DNA from: Aquisphaera insulae
GTDB lineage: Bacteria > Planctomycetota > Planctomycetia > Isosphaerales > Isosphaeraceae
Length of the DNA: 64,000 bases
NCBI RefSeq assembly: GCF_011064615.1
Contig: NZ_JAALJH010000022.1
Span: 1 to 64,000 of the forward strand
Direction of reading: 5' to 3'
Shown piece by piece: positions 25,502-32,741 of this stretch. The first letter of the stretch is position 1. The number at the start of each line of letters is the position of its first letter. The position numbers and the translations under genes are program-made. A model generated the notes under the pieces. It saw only the letters and a program-made list of their open reading frames with translations. It did no database searches and was not told where the DNA came from.

Positions 25502-26515
25502 TCACCGCGGAGCCGTGAAAACCCCCGGCGAGGAGACGACGGGCGGGACGCTTGCCGGTGCGGCGGGTCCGGCCGGCGAGGCCGGCGGAAGATACGGGCT
25601 GGGGTCGGCCTCGGAGCTGACGGCCGCGGTGGGCTTGGCCCCATCCGGCGAAGGGACGGCCTCGGAGCTGATCCAGCGATTGCGCCGGGCATCCGGCCTT
25701 GCGGCGACCCTGCCGGGGATCGGTTCGAGCATCGAGGGTTCATCCGAACCGGACCTGGCGGATTCGCCGGTCGCGGACCCGTCTCGCGAGTGTCGCGATC
25801 CCTTGAGGGCCCGCAGCACGCCCTCCCATTGCTTGATGCCGGATTCGAGCTTCTCGAGCCGTCCCCGCAGCTCCTCGGCCTCGGCGGTCAGGGCCCGTAG
25901 GTGCTCCTCGGCCTCCCTCGCGTTCCGCTCCACGAACGAGCGAGCGGAGCTTTCCGGATCATCCGAGCCTTTGGGCGCCCCGGCCCGCGCGACCGGGATC
26001 GGCGAGGTGGTCGGCACGGCCGAGGCCGGGCCGATGGGCATGGGCGCGGGAGAGGCCGCCGGACTCGACGCGGCGGAGCCCACCGGTGCGGGCGCGGCGG
26101 TGGCCGCGGGCTTCGCGGCGGAGACTGCCGGGGCGGTGGCCGCGGGCTTCACGGCCGAGCCTGCCGGGGCGGCTGCCGCGGCCGTCTTGATCGCCCGGTC
26201 CGCCGGACCGGGCGGATACGGCGGAGGGACGGGCGCTGCGTTCTGCTCGAGCATGGCGTCCGCCGGGCTCACGGCCGGAAGGGGAGGAGGGGAGTTCAGG
26301 TCGTCGAGGCCGCCGACGGGAGCGATCGGCGCGGCGACGGCCGTCGGGGTGGCTGCGGGCGGAGCCTGGGCATCAACCGGAGCCGGCTTCGGCGGCTCGT
26401 CGATCGTGCCGCTATTCTGAGCCTTGGATGACTTGGCGACCCAGCCGACCATCCCGAACCAGGCGATCAGGCCCAGGATGCCCAACGAGCGAACGACCCG
26501 CGATGGCGTCATCAT
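25502..26515 (-). CDS. Ala/Pro-rich anchored protein with a coiled-coil segment
   Basis: This 337-residue protein starts with a membrane segment (VRSLGILGLIAWFGMVGWVA). About 130 residues of low-complexity Ala/Pro sequence with repeated KPAATA and PAGSAVKPAA units follow. A predicted coiled coil comes next (RSFVERNAREAEEHLRALTAEAEELRGRLEKLESGIKQWEGVL), then a disordered Ser/Pro tail. No family is recognised. Such proteins may span the periplasm or organise other proteins. CTGGAGGATG supplies a ribosome site before the first of two adjacent ATG codons. The low-complexity part is coded by short internal repeats. Confidence 0.65.
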   Translation of the reverse strand: MMTPSRVVRSLGILGLIAWFGMVGWVAKSSKAQNSGTIDEPPKPAPVDAQAPPAATPTAVAAPIAPVGGLDDLNSPPPLPAVSPADAMLEQNAAPVPPPYPPGPADRAIKTAAAAAPAGSAVKPAATAPAVSAAKPAATAAPAPVGSAASSPAASPAPMPIGPASAVPTTSPIPVARAGAPKGSDDPESSARSFVERNAREAEEHLRALTAEAEELRGRLEKLESGIKQWEGVLRALKGSRHSRDGSATGESARSGSDEPSMLEPIPGRVAARPDARRNRWISSEAVPSPDGAKPTAAVSSEADPSPYLPPASPAGPAAPASVPPVVSSPGVFTAPR

Positions 26516-26717
26516 GACCGCATCCTCCAGTGATGTCCTTGGTGCCTTCCAGGCGAACGCATCGGGTGCTGCGAGTGATGTGGAGTCTAACGAGCGTTTC
26601 GAGAATTCCCAACACTTCTCCGCGAAAAATGTACTGACTTTCCGATTTCCCCGAATGGCAACGAGCCGCGGCTCGGGAAGCTCGTGCTTTGGCCTGGAGC
26701 CACGGCGGCACTCCCGA

Positions 26718-27494
26718 TCAGTCGATCTCCTCGCCCAGCTCCCGGAGCCGGGCGGCGAGTCGCTCGGCCCGCTGCAAGGCCTCGGCGGCGAGCCGACGAT
26801 CGGCATCGGCGCGGTTTTCGGCGGCATCGGCGCGATGTTCGGCGGCATCGGCGCGGTGTTCGGCGGTATCGGCGCGGTGTTCGGCGAGTTCCCAGCCCTC
26901 GGCGAGCTCGACGGGTGTGCGGAAGGGCTGGCCGTCGGGTCGGATGATCTTCAGGCTATCCGGACCCCTGACGGGCTCGAATCGAATGTTCAGGAGTGGG
27001 CTCGTGTAGCCGTCCATGTCGGCGATCGGCTGGAGCTTGCCGCGGGACCGACGCCAGCCCGTGAGCTTGCCGTTGTCGGGATTGTAGTAGTAATACTCCT
27101 TGACGCCGTATTGCTCGTAGAAACGGAATTTCTGCTCGATCTTCGCCCGGCGGTTGCCCGGGGAATGGACCTCGAAGACGACCTGGGGGGCGATGCCGTC
27201 CTCGACCCACTGCATGTAGGAGCCGCGGTAGCCCTTGGGGCGGCCGAACACGACCATGGCGTCGGGCGACATGCGGACCTTCGGCTTCCCCTCCTCGGCA
27301 TACCAGAGGAGATCCCCCGCGACGAACACGTCCGCCCGGTCGCGGTAGAGGATCTCCAGTCCTTCCTTGATGACGACGATCCAGCGGAATTGCCGCGTGT
27401 TATCCGCCATGGGCCGACCGTCGCTGTCGGGATAGACGATCTTGCGGACCTTCTTGCGTCGAAGGTCTTCTTTGCGGGTGAACCCGGTGCTCAT
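26718..27494 (-). CDS. Uma2-family (DUF820) putative PD-(D/E)xK nuclease with heptad tail
   Basis: The 258-residue protein belongs to the Uma2 group of restriction-endonuclease-like proteins that are expanded in planctomycetes and cyanobacteria. The core shows VRMSPDAMVVFGRPKG, then QVVFEVHSPGNRRAKIEQKFRFYEQYGVKEYYYYNPD, which gives the Asp, Glu and Lys of a PD-(D/E)xK site. The C-terminal about 60 residues form a coiled coil made of AEHRADA repeats coded by 21-nt tandem copies. The family has no firmly established role. The start at 27494 is preceded by GAGGG. Confidence 0.82.
   Translation of the reverse strand: MSTGFTRKEDLRRKKVRKIVYPDSDGRPMADNTRQFRWIVVIKEGLEILYRDRADVFVAGDLLWYAEEGKPKVRMSPDAMVVFGRPKGYRGSYMQWVEDGIAPQVVFEVHSPGNRRAKIEQKFRFYEQYGVKEYYYYNPDNGKLTGWRRSRGKLQPIADMDGYTSPLLNIRFEPVRGPDSLKIIRPDGQPFRTPVELAEGWELAEHRADTAEHRADAAEHRADAAENRADADRRLAAEALQRAERLAARLRELGEEID
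26801..26884. repeat. Four tandem 21-bp repeats inside the Uma2 gene
   Basis: Four 21-nt units of the form CGGCATCGGCGCGGTGTTCG(G) follow head to tail with one to three differences between units. Because 21 nt is seven codons, each unit adds one heptad of the coiled-coil tail (AEHRADA), so copy number can change without breaking the frame. Confidence 0.85.
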
Positions 27495-27610
27495 GACGCC
27501 CTCGGCTTTCTGGGGGCCGCCTCCGATCCTCACCGATTCCCATTCTTGCACAGATCAGTTGATCGGGCCAGATTGACCGGTGCGGGCTGGCGAGGGCTCA
27601 TGTGTACCCG

Positions 27611-29011
27611 CTAATTGCGCAGGCTCGAGAGCGGCGAGGGGATCCGGCCGCCGTGGCGGACGAAGGCCGTGGATCCGCCGGCGGCGTGGACGGGGAGGAT
27701 CGCGGTCTCGCCGAAGAGGCCGCCGAAGACGGCCCGATCGCCGGGTCCCTTGCCGGGGACGGGGATGACCCGGACGGCCGTGGTCTTGTGGTTGATCACG
27801 CCGATGGCGACCTCGTCGGCGATCAGGGCGGCGAGCGTCTCGGCATCCGTGTCGCCCGGGACGGCGACCATGTCCAGGCCGACGGAGCAGACCGCGGTCA
27901 TGGCCTCGAGCTTGGAGAGCGTCAGGTCGCCCGCCTCGACGGCCCGGGCGAGCGCCGCGTCCTCGCTCACGGCGACGAAGGCGCCGGAGAGGCCGCCCAC
28001 GCTCGACGAGGCGAACGAGCCCCCCTTCTTGACGGCGTCGTTGAGGAGGGCGAGCGCCGCGGTCGATCCGGGGGCGCCGATCCGGGCCACGCCCATGGCC
28101 TGGAGGATCTCGCCGACGCTGTCGCCGACCTGCGGCGTCGGCGCCAGCGAGAGGTCCACGATGCCGAAGCTGACGCCGAGCCGGGCGGCGACCTCGCGGC
28201 CGATCAGCTCGCCGACGCGGGTGACGCGGAACGCGGTGCTCTTGATCTCCTCGGCGATCTCGCCGAGCGTCGGCCGGGCGGCCGAGACCGCGACCAGATC
28301 CTCGACGGCGGCCTTGACCACGCCCGGGCCGCTGACGCCGATGTTGATCACGCAGTCCGGCTCTCCCGGGCCGTGGAAGGCCCCCGCCATGAACGGGTTG
28401 TCCGCCGGGGCGTTGGCGAAGATCACGAGCTTGGCGCAGCCGAAGCCGTCGTGGTCGCGGGTCCTCTCCGCCGTCTCCTTGAGGACGTGGCCGAGGGCGA
28501 GGATCGCGTCCATGTTGATCCCGGCGGCCGTCGTCCCCACGTTCACCGACGCGCAGACGCGCTCGGTCGACGACAGGACCTCCGGCAGCGATTCGATCAG
28601 CCGCCGCTCGGACTCGGTCCAGCCCTTCTGGACCAGCGCGGAGAAGCCGCCGACGAGGTCCACGCCGACCTCGGCCGTGACCGCGTCGAGCGTGCGGGCG
28701 ATCGTCAGGTAGTCCTCCGGCCGATGGCCGGCCGCCAGCGTGCCGATCGGGCTGACGGCGATCCGCCGGTTGACGATCGGGATCCCGTACCGCCCCTCGA
28801 CCTCGCGGCAGACGGCCTTCAGCCGGCCGGCATAGTGGATGAGCCGCTCGCGGACGCGGGCGCAGATCGCGGCGATGTCCGGCGAGGCGCACGGCGACAG
28901 GTCGATCCCCATCGTGACCGTGCGGACGTCGAGCTTGTACTGGCGGATCATGCTGAGTGTCGCCAGGACGTCTTCAGTGCGATGCAAGGCCGTTCCCTCC
29001 ATCCTGGGCAT
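27611..29011 (-). CDS. UPF0210 / PFL-family protein (DUF711)
   Basis: The 466-residue protein matches the UPF0210 family: the N-terminal segment LDVRTVTMGIDLSPC, the Gly-rich NVGTTAAGINMDAIL, the FANAPADNPFMAGAFHGPGEPDCVINIGVSGPG stretch, and the C-terminal VFGGLFGETAILPVH. Its biochemical role is not established. In many bacteria it sits next to a small ACT-domain protein, as here. The first ATG lies inside the end of the ACT gene (38-nt overlap); a second ATG three codons later (29002) is equally possible. Neither has a strong ribosome site, which fits translational coupling. It is the last gene of a five-gene minus-strand run starting with a receiver protein at 31912. Confidence 0.85.
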   Translation of the reverse strand: MPRMEGTALHRTEDVLATLSMIRQYKLDVRTVTMGIDLSPCASPDIAAICARVRERLIHYAGRLKAVCREVEGRYGIPIVNRRIAVSPIGTLAAGHRPEDYLTIARTLDAVTAEVGVDLVGGFSALVQKGWTESERRLIESLPEVLSSTERVCASVNVGTTAAGINMDAILALGHVLKETAERTRDHDGFGCAKLVIFANAPADNPFMAGAFHGPGEPDCVINIGVSGPGVVKAAVEDLVAVSAARPTLGEIAEEIKSTAFRVTRVGELIGREVAARLGVSFGIVDLSLAPTPQVGDSVGEILQAMGVARIGAPGSTAALALLNDAVKKGGSFASSSVGGLSGAFVAVSEDAALARAVEAGDLTLSKLEAMTAVCSVGLDMVAVPGDTDAETLAALIADEVAIGVINHKTTAVRVIPVPGKGPGDRAVFGGLFGETAILPVHAAGGSTAFVRHGGRIPSPLSSLRN

Positions 29012-29633
29012 GAGCCGGGTCCAGGCCCGGGATCTCCGCGTGGGCGAGCGGCCGACTCCGCCCGGCCTGGCCGACGCCGACCCGGACCGGGCCCGGCTCC
29101 GTGGTCGCCAGGAAGATGTTCTCGTGCTGGACGTAACCCTCGATCCCCTGCTCGCGGCCGTACCGCTCGAGCTCCGAGCGGATGGTCCCCGGGGTCAAGT
29201 CGGGCGGGATCAGGGCCTCCATCACCATCGAGAACCGGCTGCCGTCCACCCGGGCGTGCAGGTCCGTGATGTTCACCCCGTGCGCCGCCATCAGGCCGGA
29301 GATGCCGTGGATGATCCCCTGGGCGTCGCCGCCCAGGATGGTCAGGATGAAGCGATCCCCGTCCGGGACCGCCGGCTTCCGCGCCGGCTCCTTGACCTCG
29401 GTGACGAGCACCTGGGGGTCGAACCGCCGGCCCCGCTCCAGGATCGTGTCCACCAGCAATTTGGCGGGCTTTGCCGCGGCGAACTCGACCTCGAGGATGA
29501 TCGTGAAGTAGCCGCGCATGACGGTCTGGCTGAGCTCGAGGATGTTGCCCTGCAGGTCCAGCAGCGCCCCGGCCACGGAGTAGACGATGCCCACCCGGTC
29601 CGCGGCCGTCAGGCTAATAATGTATTTTGGCAT
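28974..29633 (-). CDS. Tandem ACT-domain protein (GcvR-like)
   Basis: The 219-residue protein has two ACT domains, residues 1-75 (PKYIISLTAADRVGIVYSVAGALL) and about 92-165 (RFILTILGGDAQGIIHGISGLMAAHGVNITDL). ACT domains bind amino acids or other small ligands and control partner proteins. The pairing with UPF0210 is known from other bacteria, where both genes are co-transcribed. The third part (about 185-219) is a poorly conserved tail that overlaps the UPF0210 start. There is no obvious ribosome site before the ATG, and the DUF423 gene ends only 15 nt upstream. Confidence 0.85.
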   Translation of the reverse strand: MPKYIISLTAADRVGIVYSVAGALLDLQGNILELSQTVMRGYFTIILEVEFAAAKPAKLLVDTILERGRRFDPQVLVTEVKEPARKPAVPDGDRFILTILGGDAQGIIHGISGLMAAHGVNITDLHARVDGSRFSMVMEALIPPDLTPGTIRSELERYGREQGIEGYVQHENIFLATTEPGPVRVGVGQAGRSRPLAHAEIPGLDPAHAQDGGNGLASH

Positions 29634-29648
29634 GTTGATTTTAATGGA

Positions 29649-30053
29649 TTAATTGATCGTGATCGCATCCTTGTTGGCGGCCGATCCGGCGGCGACAGCC
29701 AGGGCGGCCCAGCCGGCCAGGATCAGCACGCCGCCGATCGGCGTGATGGCCCCCAGCCACCTCAGGCCGGTCACCCCCAGCGCGTAGAGGCTGCCGGAGA
29801 AGATCGCCGACCCGACCAGGAACGCCCAGCCGGCCCCCGAGGCCGCCGCGCCCGACCTGCCCGCCAGGCCCAGCAGGCCGACGGCGACGAGGGCGAGCGC
29901 GCAGTACATATGATACTGCGCGGCGGTCTGGAAATTCGCGAGCTGACCCGTCTCCTCCAGCCGGCCCTTCAGCCCGTGCGCCCCGAAGGCGCCCATGGCC
30001 ACCGCGAGGAACCCCCAGGCGGCACCCACCTGGACCCAGAAACCGCTTCTCAT
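29649..30053 (-). CDS. DUF423 membrane protein
   Basis: The 134-residue protein has four membrane helices and the family signatures GAFGAHGLKGRL near residue 21 and FQTAAQYHMYCALALV near residue 41, followed by GSAIFSGSLYALGVTG. It fits the DUF423 (YgdD-like) inner-membrane family, whose role is unknown. GGGAGGG precedes the ATG. It lies between folC and the ACT gene with small gaps (51 and 15 nt), so it is probably part of the same transcript. Confidence 0.9.
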   Translation of the reverse strand: MRSGFWVQVGAAWGFLAVAMGAFGAHGLKGRLEETGQLANFQTAAQYHMYCALALVAVGLLGLAGRSGAAASGAGWAFLVGSAIFSGSLYALGVTGLRWLGAITPIGGVLILAGWAALAVAAGSAANKDAITIN

Positions 30054-30104
30054 CGTCGACCCTCCCGACCTCGAAATGCCCGCCCGCCCCGGCCTCGGGG
30101 CGGC

Positions 30105-31499
30105 TCATCGCGGCGCGGCGGCCTGCGGCCGCGGCTCCTCCAGCCCCAGCAACGCGGCCCGGGCTTCCGCGGCCAGGAACAGCGATCCGGTGACGCAGAC
30201 CAGCCCGCCGCCGCCGGCCTGGCGGCGTGCCAGCTCGATCGCCTCGGCCGGATCGGCGACGGTCGCGGCGGGCCGGCCCGAAAGGTCCAGGACGGCCGCC
30301 GCCACGTCCTCCAGCGGCACGGACCGGGGATTGTCCCGATACCGGGTCGCGATCACGTCCTGGAAGAGGGGCAGGAGCGAGCGGAGCTGGCCGCGCAGGT
30401 CCTTGTCGCGGGTCGTGCCGAAGACGAGGGTCCGGCGCACCTCGGGCAGATAATCCCGCAGGGTCTCCGCGAGCGCCTCCGCGGAGGCCACGTTGTGGGC
30501 ACCGTCGACCACGATCCAGGGGGACTCGCCCAGGACCTCCACCCGGGCCGGCCACCGGAGCGAGGCGAACCCCCGGGCGACCGCCTCGCGGCCGATCGCC
30601 AGGGTCGGCTCCTGCTCGGCCAGGACGTCCAGCGTCGCCAGGGCGACCGCGGCGTTGTGGGCCTGATGCCGGCCCAGCAACGGCAGGGTGAACGTCCCCC
30701 AGTCGGTCCTCCAGGTTCGCACCGTCACCGAGCCCGGCGACGGGCGGTGCAGGGGGCGGGCCGGGGGGATCGCCTCGAACCGGAAATCCCGGCCCAGCTC
30801 GCGAACGGGACAGCGCCGGAGGGCGGCGATCCGGAGGATCGCCCGGCGGGGTTCGTCGTCGATCACGCCGCTGACGGCCGGGCGCGACCGCTTGAGGATC
30901 CCGGCCTTCTCCATCGCGATCGCGCCCAGGGTGTTCCCGAGCTGCCGGGTATGGTCCAGGGCGATGCTGGTGATCACGGCGAGGACCGGATGGACCACGT
31001 TGGTGGAGTCGAGCCGCCCCCCCATGCCGACCTCGAGCACCACCACGTCCGTCCCCTTGCGGGCGAAGTGGAGCAGGCCCATGGCGGTCGTGATCTCGAA
31101 GAAGGTCGCCCCGTGGAGCCGGAAGCTGGAGTCGGAGGCTTCCATCGCCTCGACGGCCGTCCGGACCTCGTCCGCCAGGTCGACGAGCTCGCCCGCCGTC
31201 GCCGGCGTGCCGTCCACCTGATATCGCTCCTCCAGGCGGTGCAGGTGGGGAGAGCTGTACAGGCCGGTCCGACGACCGCCGGCCGTGAGCGCCGCGGCGA
31301 GCATGACGGCCGTCGAGCCCTTCCCCTTGGTGCCCGCGACGTGGATGATCCGGAGCGATCGCTGGGGATCGTCGAGCCGTCGGAGCAGCCGCCGCATTCG
31401 CCCCAGGCGGAGGTCGGTGGAGGCCGGGGGCATCCCCACCGTCTCGTAATTGAGGCGGCCGTAGAGGTAGTCGAGCCGATCCTGGTAGGCGTCGAGCAT
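30105..31499 (-). CDS. folC: Folylpolyglutamate synthase / dihydrofolate synthase
   Basis: The 464-residue Mur-ligase-like protein shows the ATP-binding HVAGTKGKGST (P-loop at residues 56-62), SSPHLHRLEERYQVDG, the EVGMGGRLDSTN motif and VDGAHNVASA of the C-terminal domain. FolC adds glutamate to folates (and in many bacteria also makes dihydrofolate from dihydropteroate). The start ATG at 31499 lies 5 nt after the stop of the receiver gene, so translation is likely coupled. The C-terminal residues are a short Ala/Pro tail. No other folate gene is in the window. Confidence 0.93.
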   Translation of the reverse strand: MLDAYQDRLDYLYGRLNYETVGMPPASTDLRLGRMRRLLRRLDDPQRSLRIIHVAGTKGKGSTAVMLAAALTAGGRRTGLYSSPHLHRLEERYQVDGTPATAGELVDLADEVRTAVEAMEASDSSFRLHGATFFEITTAMGLLHFARKGTDVVVLEVGMGGRLDSTNVVHPVLAVITSIALDHTRQLGNTLGAIAMEKAGILKRSRPAVSGVIDDEPRRAILRIAALRRCPVRELGRDFRFEAIPPARPLHRPSPGSVTVRTWRTDWGTFTLPLLGRHQAHNAAVALATLDVLAEQEPTLAIGREAVARGFASLRWPARVEVLGESPWIVVDGAHNVASAEALAETLRDYLPEVRRTLVFGTTRDKDLRGQLRSLLPLFQDVIATRYRDNPRSVPLEDVAAAVLDLSGRPAATVADPAEAIELARRQAGGGGLVCVTGSLFLAAEARAALLGLEEPRPQAAAPR

Positions 31500-31504
31500 C
31501 GGTA

Positions 31505-31912
31505 TCAGCCGTCCACCTCGACTTCCGCCTCGAAACCCGGCGATGGCGAGCCCAGCACCATCGCGATCCGGGCGATCAGTTCGGTCAGCGTGATGTCCTT
31601 GGTCCAGTAGTCCGCGATCCCCAGCGCGAATCCTTCCAGCCGGGTGTCCGCGTCGTCCTGGTGGGAGAGGATCACGATCCGGAGCCCGACGGCCTCCGCG
31701 GTCCGGGCCAGATGTTCGACGACCTCCAGGCCGTTCAGGACCGGCATCCAGAGGTCCAGGATCAGCAGATCCGGACGGACCTCGCGGACCCGGGCGAGGG
31801 CCTCGCCGCCGTCCGCCGCCTCGTGCACGCGGAACCCGGACCGGCGGAGCCACTCCACGTAGAGGGCCCGCAACTGCGGCTCATCCTCGGCCAGGACGAT
31901 GGTCGTTTCCAT
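31505..31912 (-). CDS. Single-domain response regulator (receiver only)
   Basis: The 135-residue protein consists of one receiver domain: acidic pair in LAEDEP, phospho-acceptor Asp53 in LLILDLWMPVLNG, Ser in VILSHQDD, and the conserved Lys in WTKDI. No output domain follows; the last 15 residues are acidic. It may act as a phosphotransfer or docking protein for an unseen kinase. It is first in the run with folC and the downstream genes; whether this reflects joint regulation or chance is open. Confidence 0.88.
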   Translation of the reverse strand: METTIVLAEDEPQLRALYVEWLRRSGFRVHEAADGGEALARVREVRPDLLILDLWMPVLNGLEVVEHLARTAEAVGLRIVILSHQDDADTRLEGFALGIADYWTKDITLTELIARIAMVLGSPSPGFEAEVEVDG

Positions 31913-31990
31913 TCCACGCCGTGTCCCCGGGGTCCCACCATCGTGATGAGGACGCGACTTCCAGCATAACCCGGAAGGGGGCGTGGGGCG

Positions 31991-32275
31991 AGGGGCATCG
32001 GAATAGGGGCGAGGGACGAGGGGCGAGCGAATTCGGGAGGGCCCTCGCCGCCGACGCGCCAGCGTGCAAGCGAATGGGTGGCTGTGGAGGAGCGAAGCGA
32101 CCCCACGGCCCCCAAGCCCTTGCCACCTGGGCCGAGGGCGAACAAGCGTATCCCGAGCGTCTCCTCCTCCCGTCCCTTCCCCCTCGCCCCTCGTCCCTCA
32201 TCCCTCGTCCCTCGTCCCTTCCCCCTGGCCCCTCGTCCCTCGTCCCTCGCCCCTCGCCCCTATTCCGATGCCCCT
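31991..32275. repeat. Element bounded by 25-bp perfect inverted repeats
   Basis: The left end (31991-32015, starting AGGGGCATCGGAATAGGGGC) and the right end (32251-32275, ending CCTATTCCGATGCCCCT) are exact inverted copies. Inside, on the right, are tandem CCCTCGTC-like units; on the left, the complementary GGGACGAGGGGCGAG. The centre carries one copy of the dispersed TGTGGAGGAGCG motif. The whole is 285 nt with no reading frame, which fits a MITE-like or fold-back element. No target duplication was identified. Confidence 0.65.
32083..32110 (+). repeat. Dispersed GC-rich motif (TGTGGAGGAGCG family), intergenic copy
   Basis: This copy reads CTGTGGAGGAGCGAAGCGAC then CCCACGGCC. The reverse complement of nearly the same sequence appears three times in frame within the gene at 51760-53421, and a degraded copy in this orientation lies there too. 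Confidence 0.75.
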
Positions 32276-32425
32276 TTCGGATCGTCCGCTTGCGAACTTC
32301 TCTCACGCCAAATAGAATGATGGTTTCCCCGCAGGTCCCGGGACGTGCCGATCGGTCGTGAAGGCAGCGTCGGGACCGCGCCGTTGCCGTGAGAATGGCC
32401 CGAAGGTTTCAAGGACTCAAGGTTT

Positions 32426-32668
32426 ATGCCGCGGAAAAAGTTCGGACGCAACCGCAAGAATCGGTGCCGATTCTGCACCCCGGAAGGCTGCCCCCGCCCG
32501 GCCTACGTCGATTACAAGGACATCGGCCTGCTCAAGAAGCTCTGCACCAGCCAGAGCAAGATGTTCTCCCGCAAGCGGAGCGGCAACTGCGCCGCCTTCC
32601 AGCGCGCCAGCAGCGCGGCGGTGAAGCGGGCCCGCTTCATGGCCCTCCTCCCCTACGTGGGCGAGTGA
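32426..32668 (+). CDS. rpsR: Ribosomal protein bS18
   Basis: The 80-residue protein matches bS18 over its full length: YKDIGLLKKLCTSQSKMFSRKRSGNCAAFQRASSAAVKRARFMALLPYV. The N-terminal CRFCTPEGC segment plus Cys40 and Cys55 make it the zinc-binding (C+) form; Cys14, Cys17, Cys22 and Cys55 are candidate ligands. bS18 is part of the small-subunit platform. In many bacteria rpsR sits with rpsF, ssb and rplI; here none of them is adjacent, so it stands alone. Ribosome sites AAGG occur twice just before the ATG. Confidence 0.96.
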   Translation: MPRKKFGRNRKNRCRFCTPEGCPRPAYVDYKDIGLLKKLCTSQSKMFSRKRSGNCAAFQRASSAAVKRARFMALLPYVGE

Positions 32669-32691
32669 GACGACGGACGGGAACCGGGCCC

Positions 32692-32719
32692 AGGCCGCCT
32701 CGTTCGATCCGGGCGGCCT
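32692..32719. terminator. Candidate hairpin between convergent rpsR and peptidase genes
   Basis: AGGCCGCC (32692-32699) and GGCGGCCT (32712-32719) pair perfectly over 8 bp around a 12-nt loop, 23 nt after the rpsR stop and 22 nt before the peptidase stop. It lacks a proper T-run on either strand, so its efficiency is uncertain. Confidence 0.4.
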
Positions 32720-32741
32720 TCCCATCCCGCTTCCATCTCCC

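Larger units (their letters stand above)
31913..32425. other. Repeat-filled intergenic region before rpsR
   Basis: No gene is supported in these 513 nt. It has an inverted-repeat element with 25-nt perfect ends (31991-32275) that contains a dispersed GC-rich motif and a polypyrimidine tract of short CCCTCGT units. Many short frames appear on both strands because of the low complexity. The right part (32276-32425) should contain the rpsR promoter. Confidence 0.6.

Noticed and set aside
26801..26884. Possible CRISPR or iteron array from four tandem units
   Set aside because: Units are directly adjacent without spacers and code coiled-coil heptads.
31997..32320. Several short overlapping frames in the fold-back element
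   Set aside because: They arise from short polypyrimidine repeats on both strands and none has a ribosome site.
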